Origin: Phylloscopus collybita
Lineage: Eukaryota; Chordata; Aves; Passeriformes; Phylloscopidae
Direction of reading: 5' to 3'
Assembly (NCBI GenBank): GCA_027886175.1
Contig: JAJNNQ010000029.1
Location: forward strand, 2,976,001 to 3,040,000
Length of the DNA stretch: 64,000 bases
The notes under the pieces were generated by a model that worked only from the letters and a program-made list of their open reading frames with translations, searched no databases and had not been told where the DNA came from. How positions within the stretch are numbered: position 1 is the first letter of the stretch; every line of letters begins with the position of its first letter. Position numbers and translations under genes: made by a program. Below are positions 48,595 to 63,395 of the stretch, piece by piece.

Positions 48595-51500
48595 TTGTTT
48601 TTTTTTTTTTTTTTTTGTTGTTTTTTTTTTTGTAGCCCACATGCCTTGTAGGCATTCCTTTAACTATCTCATGCTTGGAAATAATTGTCACAAGCCAACA
48701 CAAAAAGAGAATAATAAAATAGGACTGACCTTTTCAGAGTCCCTGATTTAAAGGGAATGAACTTGGATTAAATATAGGGAAAGAGGCACCAAAGAATTTA
48801 AAAAAAAAAAATAAGAAAAAGAACCAAAACCAAAAACAAACAAAACTAACAGAAACACAAGATCAGTGAGAACTCACAAGGCTGTCACAGGTCAGGCCAG
48901 TGAGTGAGGAAAAATTGTGACATTAGAAAACAAATTTGGCCTGCAGTTCCAGATGCCAACTCCTGTCTTTACAGGGAAGAAGGTGTAATCTGACCTCATA
49001 TCACCATTCTGACACATGGTTAATGAGAGGAGGCTGGGATAAAGACTTAGAGGGATTTTGAGATTCTGACTCATGACAAGGATCTCCTGCCAGGCTAACA
49101 AATGCCCTTACATTGCCCACTGCCTGCTCCCCACCACCTGTGTTGAGGTACAAGTAGACTATAAAGGGTCTCTGAAGCATGTTTGCCAACAGGATTTTCA
49201 GCTGGCAGCAGAAACACCAGGTAGTTTTAATCTTCTGTTGACTCAGCAGACATTTCTTGAAGGGCACATGAACCAGAAGAAAGAGTTAATTACAATAAAG
49301 ATTTAACCCAGGTGAGTTAAAGAAAAAAAATTGCCTTGAAAGTTTTTAAAACTTGTTACTCACCCAAGTGCTGCCAGACACCTCTTCCACCCTTTTTTGC
49401 ACAATATTTTTGACCTTTTTCAAAATCCGTATCATAACTTTACAATGGAAGACAGAGCCATTAAGAAAAGGAGTTTTTGTCCATACCTACAAACTTCAAG
49501 CAGAGGAAGTGTAAATATGAACATGATCTCCTTCAAGAGAAGCAAGTTTCAGATAAATACAGCAAAAGAATCGGTGTGACTTCTCAACTCTTGTTATTGA
49601 TTATACACTAAATTTAGATCACACTGGAATGACCTCATAAGTATTAAAAGAGTTCAAGGGAATATCTTATGCTTGGAGCCCATAAGAGTAAGATAATTTC
49701 TAGTTTCAAAGTGACACGTAAGAATTTAGCTCATACTATGGCAATAAAGCTCAATCTAGAGTAGTAATGAAGAGTTGGTGGTCACTGCAGATCTTTTTGC
49801 CATCAGAGATAAGCTAATTTTGTAGTGCTTCTGTCTGCAATTTATTTCATTCTCTATACTAAGAGGTGAAAAAAATTACACTGAATGGAAGTTCAGCCTC
49901 AAAACACACCATTATAATACTGCGGTTGTAAAGACTGCAGGAAGAGCCCTGAAAGGAAGAGAAATAACTTAATTGTGCCAGTCTGATGGGTTGTTAATGG
50001 TTTTCATTTATATAGAATACAAGGCTTTTATTTAATAGGAGAGAAATACAAAGAACAAGATTAAGAATGGAGTATTGAAGGTAGATAAGGAGAAGTTTTA
50101 ACTTTATGAACATTCTTAGGACACATTAATATTGATAAGGTAATTCACCCAGAAACAGCCAGGCATCTCCTCTACACGACTCAGGGGGGCTAGTTATCAG
50201 AAGCAAATATTTAGCTGAAACAGAGTACAGGCTCTTTGCAAAAGAACCTCTATGCTGCAGGGACAAGACATCAAGTTTGCTGATCTCACAAGTTATAAAT
50301 CTTCATATAGCCAAAAGCCACAAGATATATATCCTCATGCCATGGAAAGCCTGAGGGTCTGGGAAGCTCTGTGAATAGTACATAGGGTGGATGTGGCACC
50401 CTGTTCCAGAAGTCTCACCAGACACCTAGAGAAGAACTAGGTCTGGGTTTGGCAAGTGCTTTGCTCCAGGCATGATTAATGACACCAGTTCTAGCAGTCC
50501 AGACAGATAAGTTAATCATTCCTGTGGTCACACAGACCCACCACCAGGTCTTGTGAGCTACAGTCTTCAAACAGAAGACACACTTGAAGACCTTGTCAGC
50601 CTTTGCAGATGAAAGGCATCACACCAATTCACTACTAGCAGCACAATAGCGACAGCATTATCCATTATCAGTATAGCTTTACACAGCTGAGCTTTGCGTT
50701 GTTGACAACAGCAAATATTAAAGGTGCTACAATCATTAAATATATATTAGTTTTCAGTCTGTCAAGCAAATATTACAAGAGAGGGCAGTGGCAATTATAG
50801 AAGGTAATTACAAGTGGAGACAAAGCAGTTTATCACGGCAGAAGATGAATTGTAAAAAAGGATGAAGGACCCTTGTTCTGCCTGGGCAATTAATACAGAT
50901 TAAACAATAACTTTAAAATAATTAACTTAGTAAAATGTAATGATTTTTTTAAAACTGCTTAAATTGTGTTTAATTTGTTTAAATTAACTGTCCCATTAAG
51001 ACCCAAATTCATCATTTTGATTTGAAAGAGAAGTTTTAATAAATCCAACCTTTAGCACAGTTTTAATAATTGTATTACAGGTATAAACCTGTAATATGGA
51101 TGAATGAATGTCTGAGGTGGAACAGATCCTAGTACAATGAACTCATCTGTAGGATTGGTAATGATATCTTAGAATGAGAGTCAACAATTTTGATGGAAAT
51201 ATTTTGGTATGTTTTCAACTATTTCCAACAATAGATAAATGTACATTACATTTACACTAGGACACAGGTTTCTAACACAGATTCAAAAGTCATATGAAAT
51301 GCTAAGGTACTACAACGGGTATAACAAAATATCCCAAAAAGAAGAGGTATTACTGAAACAGCATTTTCTAGACAGTCACTGTGGTGAAAGCATCTTTTAG
51401 AAGGGCCCTTTTAACTTCAGGATCTTTTGAACTAGGTTTCCAACTACTGCAGGCATCAGTCAGACAGTGTTTTTCACCAGCTGATCAAACTTCTCCAGTG

Positions 51501-53505
51501 CTATTGAAAAAGGGGCTCCTGAATCTCATTTGTTTGGAGGCGAGTAGCCCTCTCCTTGTGTTCTGCCATAATCACTCACAGCCAGTTTGTGCTGGTTGTG
51601 CAAAGGTCAGCACAGCCTTGACCTGCAAAAGCACAGGAACTGAATAAAGGATACCTCAGTCAGATTTCTTGCCTCTGCAATAATTACAAAACATGCAGGA
51701 TGCCAGGACCAAACAAACTAAATAAAATACACACTGTGAAAAAAAGAACAATTAAAACTTCTGTTTCTCAGTATTGGAGAAGAAAAAAATATTTAAATAG
51801 CACTTTGTTGTGTATCCACAAGCAAAGTGTTCCAAAAAAATGGGAGATGATAAGTTGTTTTCTGACTATCATTGATTCCCAGGTAGTTAGTACTTTAAAT
51901 AGTTTTTCATTCAATCTAATACGGCTAACTGGAAGACTGTAGTTCAGAGATTTGAGGTCTGCATTACAAGCAAGCAATGGAGGAGCACCAAAATGGGAAT
52001 TTTTAAAAGTTGAAAAGACACTTTGTGGCTAATTCAAGTTTGTTTTTAATCTCTTGGAGGACTACATGAGGCCCCCGGTAGGAGGCAGAAGAAGCTGGGA
52101 TAAAATCTGCCAGAGGGGAAAAAACAAACAAACAAATAAAACCAAAACAACAACAACAACAAACCACAACCACCCATCGTTCAGTCATTTTAGCTTTCTC
52201 TCTGCCCTGGACACATCCGTCTGCCCTTTTTTTCTTTTGGCACTGGTACATGCATTGCTCCAGACACAGCAGGTTTGGCGAGCTAAAGCAAAGGAGGAAA
52301 AACACCCCATTTGTTTTGGCAGCATTAATTTCTGTTGGCTGAAATCATAGGTGGCAGACCTCAGCAGGTGGGGATACCTGCAGCAGAAGGGAGGAGTCCC
52401 ACACAGACACAGCTCTAGGTGAACAAAGCCGAATTAGCTCAGCACTTGGGAAACTGAAGTCTCACTCTCAGAGAGCCAAGCACAAGTTTTTTGGCCCCAT
52501 GACCAGAGAGCTAATGACTGTACTGCTACTGAGCAGATTCTAGGGGACCAAAGGGTCTTCAGAAAATCTCCAGGGATCTCAAAGACCTTTCTGTCTTCCA
52601 TGAAGAGATTGTACATAGATATTTAAAATCTTGTATTTTTACAAGTGAATGTTGACTATAAATACGAATTGGGTTGACTAAAGTGCAGATGACAGTATCT
52701 TGAAGAAGTTCCAATACAGTGAGAAGCACCTACTGTGCTGTGCTTTTCCTCTGCAGTGATCATCAGCTAAAAGTCAGTCAGTGAACACATCACACTTTTG
52801 CATTGCTCTAAATTATTTCTGAGAGTGTGCACAAGGCATCTCTTAGGAACTACTATTTCCCTGTTTGTCTGGTCCATACAGACAGCAGTTTGCTGGTATA
52901 AGATTTTGGGAGCCAAATCCAAAATATCCCAATATCTTCAATAACTTGTTATAGAAGTGAACAGTAGCAGTTTCTGCCTTCAGACAAAGTTCTGAGTAGC
53001 ATATACAGGTGTCTACAATCCTTAGCTCTCTATGATGGCACGTAGCCCAAGTGTGAAGGTAGTGTTCAAGGCATGATTCCATGAGACAGGGTGAACTGAG
53101 CTCAATTTCTTCAAAAGAGAGAAGGGGTTTTGTTCCTTTTTGCCTTATGTGTTCAGGTCCAAAGCAAGTGTTGAGAGGCAACTTCAGCCTGGAGACTCCT
53201 TGGTAGAAAAGTACAGCAAGCCATACGAAACTTCATTGAAAGTCCTAGTTCCTTCTCTACTCCCAGGTGAATACTTCAATCCTTTACTTTGTAGCAACTC
53301 TGCCAGTAAGCAGCTACTCTCTGTGGCTTATAATTAATTCAGAAGAAAGAGTTTCAGCAAAATATATTAGTAGCTTTCTGAGAAAGCAATTCATTTATAA
53401 CAGGATTTCTGGATCTAACACATACCAGCACAAGTGGGGTGCTCAGATGAGAGTGGAAAGAGAAATAAGGCAGAAAGGCAGAGGGGGATTTCATAGCATA
53501 GGGTA
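47789..53505. other. Intergenic or upstream region, no gene recognised
   Basis: Contains an open frame of 122 codons at 47831-48199 (plus) with no recognised domain, and the T-rich tract at 48517-48642. The remaining open frames, including 52843-53181 on the minus strand, have no family signature and no convincing splice framing. Confidence 0.5.
48517..48642. repeat. T-rich simple repeat with GTTGTT interruptions
   Basis: About 125 bases of T broken at intervals by G or GTTGTTG. The Phe- and Lys-rich open frames across it are artefacts. Confidence 0.97.
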
Positions 53506-53620
53506 GAATCATAGACTGTCCTGAGTTGGAAGGAACCCACAAGGGTCATCAAAGCTGAACTCCTGGCCCTGTAGAGGACATCCCTAAGAATCATAGCATG
53601 TGATTTACCCCATCAGTGAT
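53506..53620 (-). repeat. CR1 LINE 3' fragment, antisense
   Basis: AGAATCATAGACTGTCCTGA, GTTGGAAGGAACCCACAAGG and CTCCTGGCCCTGTAGAGGAC follow a reversed CR1 3' end of the CCTGAGTTGGAAGG subtype. Confidence 0.88.
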
Positions 53621-54738
53621 TTTTATTTTTTTTTTTATATTCAGTTCACCAGGATATGAAACCAGTTTAAACTAAGGGGCAAAAGAAGAAATAGATTTGT
53701 AGGATCTGTAAGTTACTGGTTATGTTTGATACACTTATGGCACTCTTCTTCCTGAAAAATACAGAAAACATGCAGAGAAAAACATAGTTTAATAAATTCC
53801 AGTTAACACAACTGAGAACTTAAGGTATGTAGTTCCAGCAAGCTCAGCACATACCCCTCCTATGTTGTCTAACCAGTCTGAAGCAAAACGGCAATACATC
53901 ATGACAGATACAATCCATAATAAAAACCTGGTGTCAGCCTGCTGGCCAGTCCTTGTACCAGCATATTCACATGGAGGGCTTAACAACTGTGTACTCTCAT
54001 CACATTGCAGAGGAGAGAGACTGTGTGTTTCCCACCCAGTTTTTTTATTCAACATTTTGTCTTTACATATTTAGCTAATTTTGTTCCCAAGACTGATTTC
54101 AGTGGGATTGGTGAATGGAGTAAACTGACAGCAACAGAAGTCATGGTTCCTACTCCTTCTTTTCCAAATCCCTTTCCCACTTCCTCTGCTTTTGACCAAG
54201 AAACACCTAAACTAATATCAAATGAGCCAATTCAAGTCACAGACCAAAGAAATAAAAACCACTTTGTTTTGTTATTCAGTGTGTTTTCCCTCTGAAGGGG
54301 TGGGAAGGTGATCAGCCAGCAACAAGGAACAGCTCACTGCATAGGAGCAGCTCATGTATTCCATACTAAATAGCATGACCTCCCTTCCCTAATCCAGAAA
54401 ACCCTGCATCACATCAATAGTGACAAACACTAGTGGAATTAGAAAAACTCTGCCTTACTCAGACATCAGGAACCTCATGTATTTTCAGCATGATAGAAAT
54501 AATGTCATAACCAACTCACTGGTTTCCCTCTTGAAGCATAGCCTCTCCCAGTTCTAGCTGAACAGAGGAATAATGCAAACTGCTTGTAAAATTGTGTGAG
54601 CATGTCCAAGCAAAAATTTTCACTGCTGCTTGAAATCACAGCTCACCCTGGGAAAAGGGGGTACTTTCAAATGTAAATCTGCCTGAAAGGTTATAACTTG
54701 CAACCCTACATAAACTGGTTCACACGACAGAATGCCTT

Positions 54739-54798
54739 TTTATATATATATGTGTGTGTATATATATACACACACATATATATATACACACATATATG
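54739..54798. repeat. (TA)n/(CA)n compound microsatellite
   Basis: Alternating TATATA, TGTGTG and CACACA blocks form a partly self-complementary tract. Confidence 0.95.
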
Positions 54799-55156
54799 TT
54801 TATGAGCCTGTGTATGTATGAAAGAAAATTAATCCTTTTTTAATCAAACTTGGAAGGGCTCACACAGCTGGAAAACTCAGGACATTTGTGTGGCGAAGCT
54901 GATAACTGCTATCACTGGCTCCTCATTGACTCTTCATTGGCAGTTTCACACTTCTTGCTGTTCTGCAAGTATCAATTTAAAATGGCCTGCAACAGTGCCA
55001 GCTCAATTTAACGCCAAGAAGCTGAAGCTAGTAAAAAAAAAAAAAATTGAAAAAACTGTACAAGTGTTGCAGGGGAGTCCATGACTTTAAGATAGTTCTT
55101 AGTACAACTTGGAAGACACATTGTTCTTCCATTTCTGCAGATTTCTCTTTTGGCTT

Positions 55157-55205
55157 TATATTTATATTTATATTTATATTTATATTTATATTTATATTTA
55201 TATAC
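55157..55205. repeat. (TTTATA)n microsatellite
   Basis: About eight hexamer units, followed by a TGTGTG run to about 55230. Confidence 0.95.
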
Positions 55206-58200
55206 CTCTATGTGTGTGTGTATGTGTTTATATGCATAAGCATCCAAGGAATATTGGTATCCCAGAGTTAAATTTTAGTTATCCCCTATTTATATATGGC
55301 CTTTAAAGTTCCATTTCCCCAAGTTGCCTAGCAAATCATTACACATTTTTCTCACAATTCTGTACATGAGAAAAAGAAGATGCATTTTTTTCCCAAGGAC
55401 TGCAGTACAGCCATTCTGTTGTGCAATCAGTAAACTGCACAAATCCTTTGAGATTCATCCCAAGCAGCTGCAGATGACAATGTACTCAAAGCACAGGCAG
55501 TGGTTGCCCAAGAGGCCACCACTAATTTCAACAGTAGTGGAATTGACTGCTTATTAGACACCTATTTGAAATTTTCTTTAAGGTGGTGGTGGTATGCCTT
55601 CTAGTCCTTTATTCTCTATTGCCTTGACATTGTGTTTTGACCTTGTGTTGCAAAATGAGTGCATAAATCCATATCGTCAAACTATTTCTCCCAAAGGGCT
55701 GATCCCTTTGACATGGCAATTTATGTGTAATTCACAATGCCTACAAAGCTTTGATTACTTGTGTTAGGCTTAAAGAGCCTTGGCCACCTGCCTGACATTC
55801 ACCTGATTATTTGTTCAAATTTAAACTTTACAGGTGCAAATTTCCTTGAGGCAGGCACCATCTGCATACAAGGCAAGGTTAGCATACAAGGCATTGTGTT
55901 TTGTATTGACTTGGCAGATCCTGAAGGCTACCTAGAGGTCCTGTGATTTCATGAAGCTCTGACAAGACTAAAGACTTCGTTTGTTACGGCTTTCGGTTCC
56001 ATGCCCAAGAAATGGTTTCGGCTCCTGTTTGGAAAGGAAGGAATTGGATTAAAGTTGCCTGTTATTGCATGACTCAAAGCTATTAGACATCCTAGACTTA
56101 AGATAATTAGGATTCTTTCGAATATGAGAAATCATTCAACTCATTGCTGCAGTTTTTAACTAGATATTTCCTTGAATGTGTTGCAGATATGTTTTTTCCA
56201 TTCACAAAATCTTTCTGTGCTACCTGCTGGCTTTCCAAAATGTTCCTGGATCAATTACGTCTGTGTAGGTATAAACAAACCTTCATCCCAAGAATATTAG
56301 TGAAAATACATCTGCCTCTGACACCTGTTGTAAAACGTGTGCAGTACTGGGGCAGTATGTGCCAGAAACACTGGCAGCCTGTATCTGCTGTGACATATGT
56401 TCACTCAGGTGAGCTGTAGTGGAAATATCCATACTGGGAGTGGGAGGTAGACAGGTGATAATTGCCTTTCAATTGCTTATTGACTAACTTGCTAGGCAAG
56501 CAAGCAGATGTAGCAGCATTTAAACCTTTCAGGACACAACTTGGAAAGCTGCTTCAAGCTCTCACAGCGAATTGTTCTTGAAAACAAACGTTGGTAAGCA
56601 GCGGCTAGAGAAGCTTGACAACAGCATGCCCTGTTATTTCTTCCTTGCTTTTGAAACTATACAGAAGGATGATGAGTTAAGAGCTTCCCTACTAGGCTAG
56701 AAAGGTCAACATCCTCTTTACAACTCTGTTAGTGCTCTTGACTTTTTTTTTTTTAGCAACTGAAGGGGAAAGATTTCTCTGTTTTTCTAGTTGATTAAAT
56801 TTTGTTTACACGAACTTTTGCTGAACTTTTTATCATATATACAACTTCTGAGGAATTTCTCCACCTTTCTCACCTATGCTGCAAGTTAGACTTGCCCTTC
56901 TTGCCTCTGTTGAACCCCTTTTTGTGTCATGGATTCATTTGTGTTCTGCTTCTGTTCTCTGACACAGTGAAACTAGGACTGGTGTTTGGTAAGGGCTTTT
57001 CCACTCAGTGTGCTAGGGAAGGTTTGAAAACATTTTTCCCTCTTTTCTTTTTCTTATATTACATTTTTAAGTTTTTAAAATTAAGAGCACAGCAGAAGAC
57101 ATCCACAGAAATAAACAGTTTCACCAGGACACAGATTTTGGATTCTCCCTAGGGTATTAAGGGAACAAATACATTTCCTAAGGTATGACCTAGCTACCTC
57201 TCCTTGGCCTCACAGATAGTAAGTTTCTGTGCCTCTCTGTAATTTAAGATTATGCACTGGAGCAAATTTCTGTCATAGGAATGGTGGCAACTTGGTTGAA
57301 TAATTCACACTAATTACGTTAGTGACTTTTGTGTCTCCTTTGCCTTTTGCTAACTGTGAACAGATTTCTTCACTCCTCAACTAGTTATTAAAAAAAACTG
57401 AGCTCTCCTTCTTTATCTATTTTCTAAACTTTTATTTGACCTCCATAATACTCTGTATGTTTCTAGTCCTCAATTTAGATTATTTGTCTTATTTTAAGAT
57501 AGTTACAACAAAATACCTCAGATTTTCTCGGCTCATTCTTGTAGGAAAGAATTTTTGCAGATAGTAAGCTTTCTCACTTTAGAAAATTTAAAACAAAGGA
57601 GAACTATCAGTTATGAAAAATGTGTAACCTTGCTGTATATCCACCAACCTCTGCTTGAAGTTATTAAAAGTTTTGCATGCTGGAAGCAAACTAGAGCTTA
57701 CTGTTTTCAAAGAACCTATTTTCCAACCATTTGAAGAAAATATTTTTTAAAAGGGAAAAGTCATTTAGGAAATGAAATATACATGCTGTGTCTGAAAAAG
57801 ATAATATTTGTATTAGAAGAGTCTTAGTCTTGATAAGCAAAAGCCACTAATGGATGAGAGAAGCAGCTTTTTATGATTATATTTTAAAACTTCAGTGATA
57901 CCTAAAATTTTTTCACTTAAAATCCTTTTTTTTTTTTTTAAGTTGCACTCTTACTTGAAAAAGACTCTCAAGTTTTCTCTGCAACCTTGCCAAAGTGTTG
58001 TTGTCAATAAATAAATACAGCTCTCTGACCACAGAGAGGTGAATTTTTACTAAACATGGTGTAACAGAACCATTTCCTCCTGTCACCCTGACTTCAATCT
58101 GCATTAAGCAATAACATGAGGAAAATGCAATACTGAAGGACAGCCCTGTTTTTCAGTTTCTGCTGAAAGAATAGCAATCAATGACAGAGCCACAAAAAAG

Positions 58201-61200
58201 GGAAGATGACATCAAGAGGCTATCTTATTGTCCTGCCCTGTGGCCCAGGACAGGATAAAAAATATCCAAAAGAAATCTAATCCTTGTACAACAGACATTT
58301 GCAATATTTTTCTGTTTTAAAATATTTTTCCTTTATTTTTTTCAATACAGTTGAAGGAAATTCAGTCTTTATAACTTTCAGGTTATCAAACACAAAAATA
58401 CATGTGTGAAGGTAGGATTTAGGAGAATAGCACTGTTTTTAACAGAACTTTAAAAGCAAGTTGTTAAAATTGTTAAACTTTGCTGCAAAAATGAAGAACC
58501 TGTACCTTGAGGAGTTGATTTGGTTTGGTTTGTGTTTTTGGGGGAGTTTAATGTCTTAACACTTCTGTAGCTGGTACTGTGACTGATGGACACAGTAAAA
58601 ACATATAAACATCATGAAAAACATAATGGAAATTTTCAAAAGAAGTCGTTATTCTACTAGAATATTCTGTTCTATCTACCTGTAGGCTTGCTTTAAAATA
58701 AACATTCTGTTTTCTCTGTGTTTAGCAGAGACTGTGATGCTGTTATCCATGGTAAAAAAGAAATTGGTTCCTTTCTATACAAGTGTGTTTGTAGGACTCC
58801 GCATAGCACAGCACATATTTCAAGATGACTGTGGTAAGCAAATTAGCTTTAGGGGCTGAGATAGCAGATACACAGTGTTCGTTTTCTCACTAAGCAGGAC
58901 CCTAAGCTGCTAGGTTGCAGAAGGCTGCTGGTATCAACATTACAACTAGGACATCAAACATGCCAAAAAAAGCCTCTTGGAGAAACCTCATACTACAGGA
59001 TAACTGTTTAATTAATTGAGGGGGAAAGGTCTGTGTTGTTAAAACAACGAAACAGGGAATATATAGGTTTACAAAAGGACTATTTTAGAAAGCTATGTAG
59101 AAACCCAAAAATCTTACTTTTGCCTACAAGGTAAGGAATAAACTGCTGCTCTAGCTTTTCTAGCTTCCACTATCTTCTCTCTTCTGAATGCAACAGTTAA
59201 CAGCTATTCACAGCTCCTTTCAAATTTCCTGTGCTCCTGAGTGCCCGCCAGAAATGCATTCCAATGGCTCGAAAAGGTTTTTAAATAGAAGGGGAAAATG
59301 TGCATGTTCACTGCAGAAAGAATTCCTCCTTTTGATTTCAGCTTCTCAAGCAAAGTAAGGATGAAGAGGAGATTCTCAAAATACTTTCCCAGTGTCTTAC
59401 CAACAGAAAACATTTGTGGTTATTTTTACACTACTTCTACTCTGCGTTCCAGAATGGAAGCATAACAGAAAGTTCTCACTTTTCTTTGGGTTTGAAAGTG
59501 TGATTTCTGGGTTCGTTTTTCTTCTTTTAATAGAAAATTTTAGTGCTACCTAACTAGCAATATTGGCTTCTTCCGGATGTTTTAACAATCCTGAGAAATT
59601 AAATGAGAATTTTTTTCTAAAGCCGTGCCTTTTTGTACCTGCAGGGATGCGCCTCTACTACCGTGGAAGGTGTAACAGAAAAATCAAGCTGATTGTCAGT
59701 ATACCTCTAGTCACTATCCGGGATCTTCACACTCTTTTGTGAGGGGGAAAAAGAAGGGAAGGAGGATGGGGAGATTGACAAATAGAGATTTTTACACAGG
59801 ATGTAATTTTCTACAGTGTGTAGAGAACATTGTTGTTCCCTTAAATATCTAACTTTTTCATGGACCTCCGACAAGACTGTTAATCTCTCTAATTCCCCAA
59901 ATTATCTTCCTTGACAGGAATGGAATTTCTTAAACAGCGTCTTTTCCTCAAAAGAACTGAAAGATATTTTCTTTAGGAAAAAAAATTAGGCTTATAATAT
60001 GCTGGTTTCAATGACTAATGCAAAAGTTAGTTAATACAGCAAATTAAATAATGTAGTACTCACATAGTTCAAACAACTGTTTCTTAAACCTTATTGTCCT
60101 AGGCAACAAGATTACTTTTCTTATGACTCTTCATCAGATAACTAAGGTGACTATTTCTCACACCTTGAAAATTTTGTTTCTCCTGCTTCATTATGAAGTT
60201 TAATTTGAATGCCATGCTTACTTTAGAGTTTTATATGTATACGTATCTCCTTCCATGGTCAGAAACAGTTCTTGCCATGCATGTGCCAATTCGGTGAAGC
60301 TTTACAAATCTAATTGTGTAACCTGCTCTTTTAGATATCTCAAAGTCTGTCCTTCGTGGCAAAACAAACAAAACTCATAACATTGTCCCAGGGCCTCCTT
60401 TAAATCATTTACCTCTTATTATTAGAAGCTTATACTTTTAACAACAATAACAACAACAAAAAGGCTTTTTATGTGTCAAATTTCCCATGTTACTCCTTGA
60501 ATTGTTTCCAGTTTTCAAACTTCTCATTTGTCTGTAGTTGATACCTACTTTTAGGTATTAGTTTTTAGGATATCTTTGTTCTTTAAGGACATCTTCTCTG
60601 TAAAACTGTTTTTACAGCATAACAGTTGGGGACTTTTTGCTGAGTGGCAGATTTATTTTAAGCAAGGTTGATTTCGATCTCTGGATGGCCCTTCCCTGAT
60701 TTGTATAGCTCAAGTGAATCAGAAGAATTTTCCATGTGTCTACACATGCAATCTTCTCTAAGAATGGCTATAATGGGCAATAGCTTGTGCTCACAACTGC
60801 TAATAGGCTGTGGTTTTCCATGAAAAACAAATTGCCTCCTGCTGCAGGGCTGTAGAATGGTTAGCCTTTGTTTTAAGCAAAGCAGTGGCAAAATATAGCT
60901 GCAATGACCTATTGTGGAAAGCCTCTGATCCCCAGCTTCCAGTATGGTCCCAAACTGCTGACATGAAGGGACTCCCTGAAAATTAGCAACTACAAGTTTT
61001 GCAAACCTGGTTTACAATAACATCTCATTTGCTTACAAATAACATCAAGATCTCACAAAGTCGGATCCAATACAAAGAGAGGGAGAAACAGGTCCTACTG
61101 TTGTGAAGAAGACGTCTTTTATTGGGCAATACAGATAAATTAGGAATTAATAAAAATTCACTACTGCTTTAAAGGTGTAAAACCTGGATCCACAGACAAC

Positions 61201-62409
61201 ATAGCTCTGCCAAAAAACGGTACTCTTAGAGAAAGTAGCACTTGAATGTCTGAAGTCCAGAACGGTGGCTCTGCCATAGGGCAGTGCCTGTCAAATTGAG
61301 AGTTTGATGAAAATTTCATTGCTGAGGCAATTTTACTCTTAATGTCCTTAGTGCAAGTTTGGAAAGTACAGATTTGTAATCCAGAAAAACTAGTTTTATT
61401 CCAGAGTGGTCCCAAGAGCTGCAGTTAGTCTGTGAGGAGATGCCACTGGGGAGAAATGCATAACATCTTCTAATAATTCTGTGTGTTATCTTGGCCTTAG
61501 CCTCTTTCAGCATTATAGCTAGTACATGACTGTCTTTAAAGGATTACCTCATATCAACTGGACACACACTTGCAGGACAACTTGACCCTTATTTCTGGTG
61601 CTTTCATCAAAAAGTATCAAAATTTTAACCTGCATTTGAGTTTCTCGACTTTCCTCCCTCCCAGTTTCCTTTCTCGTTTCTAATCTCATTACTACCTTAG
61701 ATACCATCTAAATAGGTTAATAGACTGCTGCTGTGGAGCACTGAAAATCCATCTAGGCAATCAGTCTTCTGTTTAAAGCAGTCAAGTGGAGCTTTAAAGT
61801 AAAGATGGGACCTGAATCAAAATGTTAGGTCCAAGTATCTTTACCCAGTGGGACAAACTGAATATAGGGTCATGGTTTGTGGCTCTTTTCTGAGCTATTC
61901 AATTATCATGCCTCACAGGCGACCAGCAATGGGAGTTTCTAATTTTCTTTTAAAGTGTTTTGAACAGAAAAAAACCTGAAATATTCAAGTGAAGGTGTAT
62001 TAAACAGAAATAATCACTGTTGATTAATTAACGTCAGACCTAATCTTTTCAGTAGGTGAACTGAAAGTTCCAACGATCTATGCATCACATGGATAACTGG
62101 GTCCCAATTCTCCTTGGTGATCTGTCATTGATCTCCTTTCAGTTCAGGAGAAAAAGTAAAACACGTTCGTGCCTTTGGGTGATCCCACAATTATGTTAAA
62201 GAGTACAGTAGGTGAAAAATTTGAAAACAAAAGGAGCTTTGCTGCCCCTGTTGTCCCTAATAGACCATTTTATGATGGACATCCCTGAAAAAGGAGCATA
62301 TAGATTGACACCAAGACATTCAATTATTACTGTAGGTTTAGATTTGGCTTCCAGATGTCCAATAGTAGAAGGTGAAAACCAGCAACACTACTTTCTAAGC
62401 AGCTTACAC

Positions 62410-62530
62410 TGCTCTTTATATTTATATTATATATTTATATAATATATATATTATATTATATATATGATATATATTATATATAATTTATATTATATTATAT
62501 TTATATTTATATTTATATTTATATATAATA
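62410..62530. repeat. AT-rich (TATATT)n block
   Basis: About 120 bases made almost wholly of A and T in TATATT, TATAAT and TTTATA units, ending in a regular ATTTAT run. Confidence 0.95.
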
Positions 62531-63221
62531 TTGAGATATGTGAGACCCAATAATTAATAGCACCCATGATATAAACCAAAACAAAGTTTCCTCTGATAAG
62601 ATTTAGCAGAAGATTCTGACTATAACATACTTCAGAACTGTCTTCATCACGTTGCAATAAACTAGAGGAGAACCTGGAGGAGCACAGACACTTCACACTA
62701 AATCTACCCTTTTGTGAGCATACAAACAAAACAGTTCAAAAGAGGTTTAAAGCCAAAGTTCTGGCCAAACCTGAACCATTCTCTTTGTGCTTCTCCAAAA
62801 AGTATCACAGAGACACATAATATAAACAAACACATAGAACCAGCAAGAAATACAGCACCACCACCACTGTGAACATGAATAAGTGACTGCAAAGACCCCC
62901 AGCACTAATAAAAAGCTGATCTTAGAGGGATCTTGGTAGCGTAGATCTCACTGAAGAAACTCCTTCATACATTTCTCATTCTGATCTGTGATTTTTGTTG
63001 CCTGACAAAATTATCTTCAGCAGTATCTATCAAACTTTTACACTGCAACTCTAGCCATGACATGGATTCTCTTCTACTTTATCTCCCTCTGAGGTAGCTG
63101 AAAATACAAGGATGGATTTTGCTGATTCTTAAGGAGAAAAAAAAGTATATTGCTGGTGTGATTATACCTATGGTAGACTTTTTCAACATTTCTACACAAA
63201 ATCTCTGTATCAGCAGAACTT

Positions 63222-63395
63222 TGGAGGGAGGGAGGGAGGGAGGGAGGGAGGGAGGAAGGAAGGAAGGAAGGAAGGAAGGAAGGAAGGAAGGAAGGAAGGA
63301 AGGAAGGAAGGAAGGAAGGAAGGAAGGAAGGAAGGAAGGAAGGAAGGAAGGAAGGAAGGAAGGAAGGAAGGAAGGAAGGAAGGAAGGAAGGAAGG
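63222..63395. repeat. (GGGA)n to (GGAA)n compound microsatellite
   Basis: About eight GGGA units change to about 35 GGAA units, all purine on the plus strand. The long open frames of Leu/Pro/Ser/Phe (minus) and Lys/Glu/Gly/Arg (plus) across it are artefacts. Confidence 0.98.

Noticed and set aside
48509..48751. Poly-Phe and poly-Lys open frames
   Set aside because: They are artefacts of the T-rich tract.
52843..53337. 112-codon minus-strand and 65-codon plus-strand open frames
   Set aside because: They overlap on opposite strands, show no domain, and have no splice or promoter context.
59620..59760. Possible small exon on either strand (CpG-containing, with a CAG|GTACAA donor on minus)
   Set aside because: It has only about 20 codons, a weak acceptor and no family match. 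No neighbouring exon is visible to support it.
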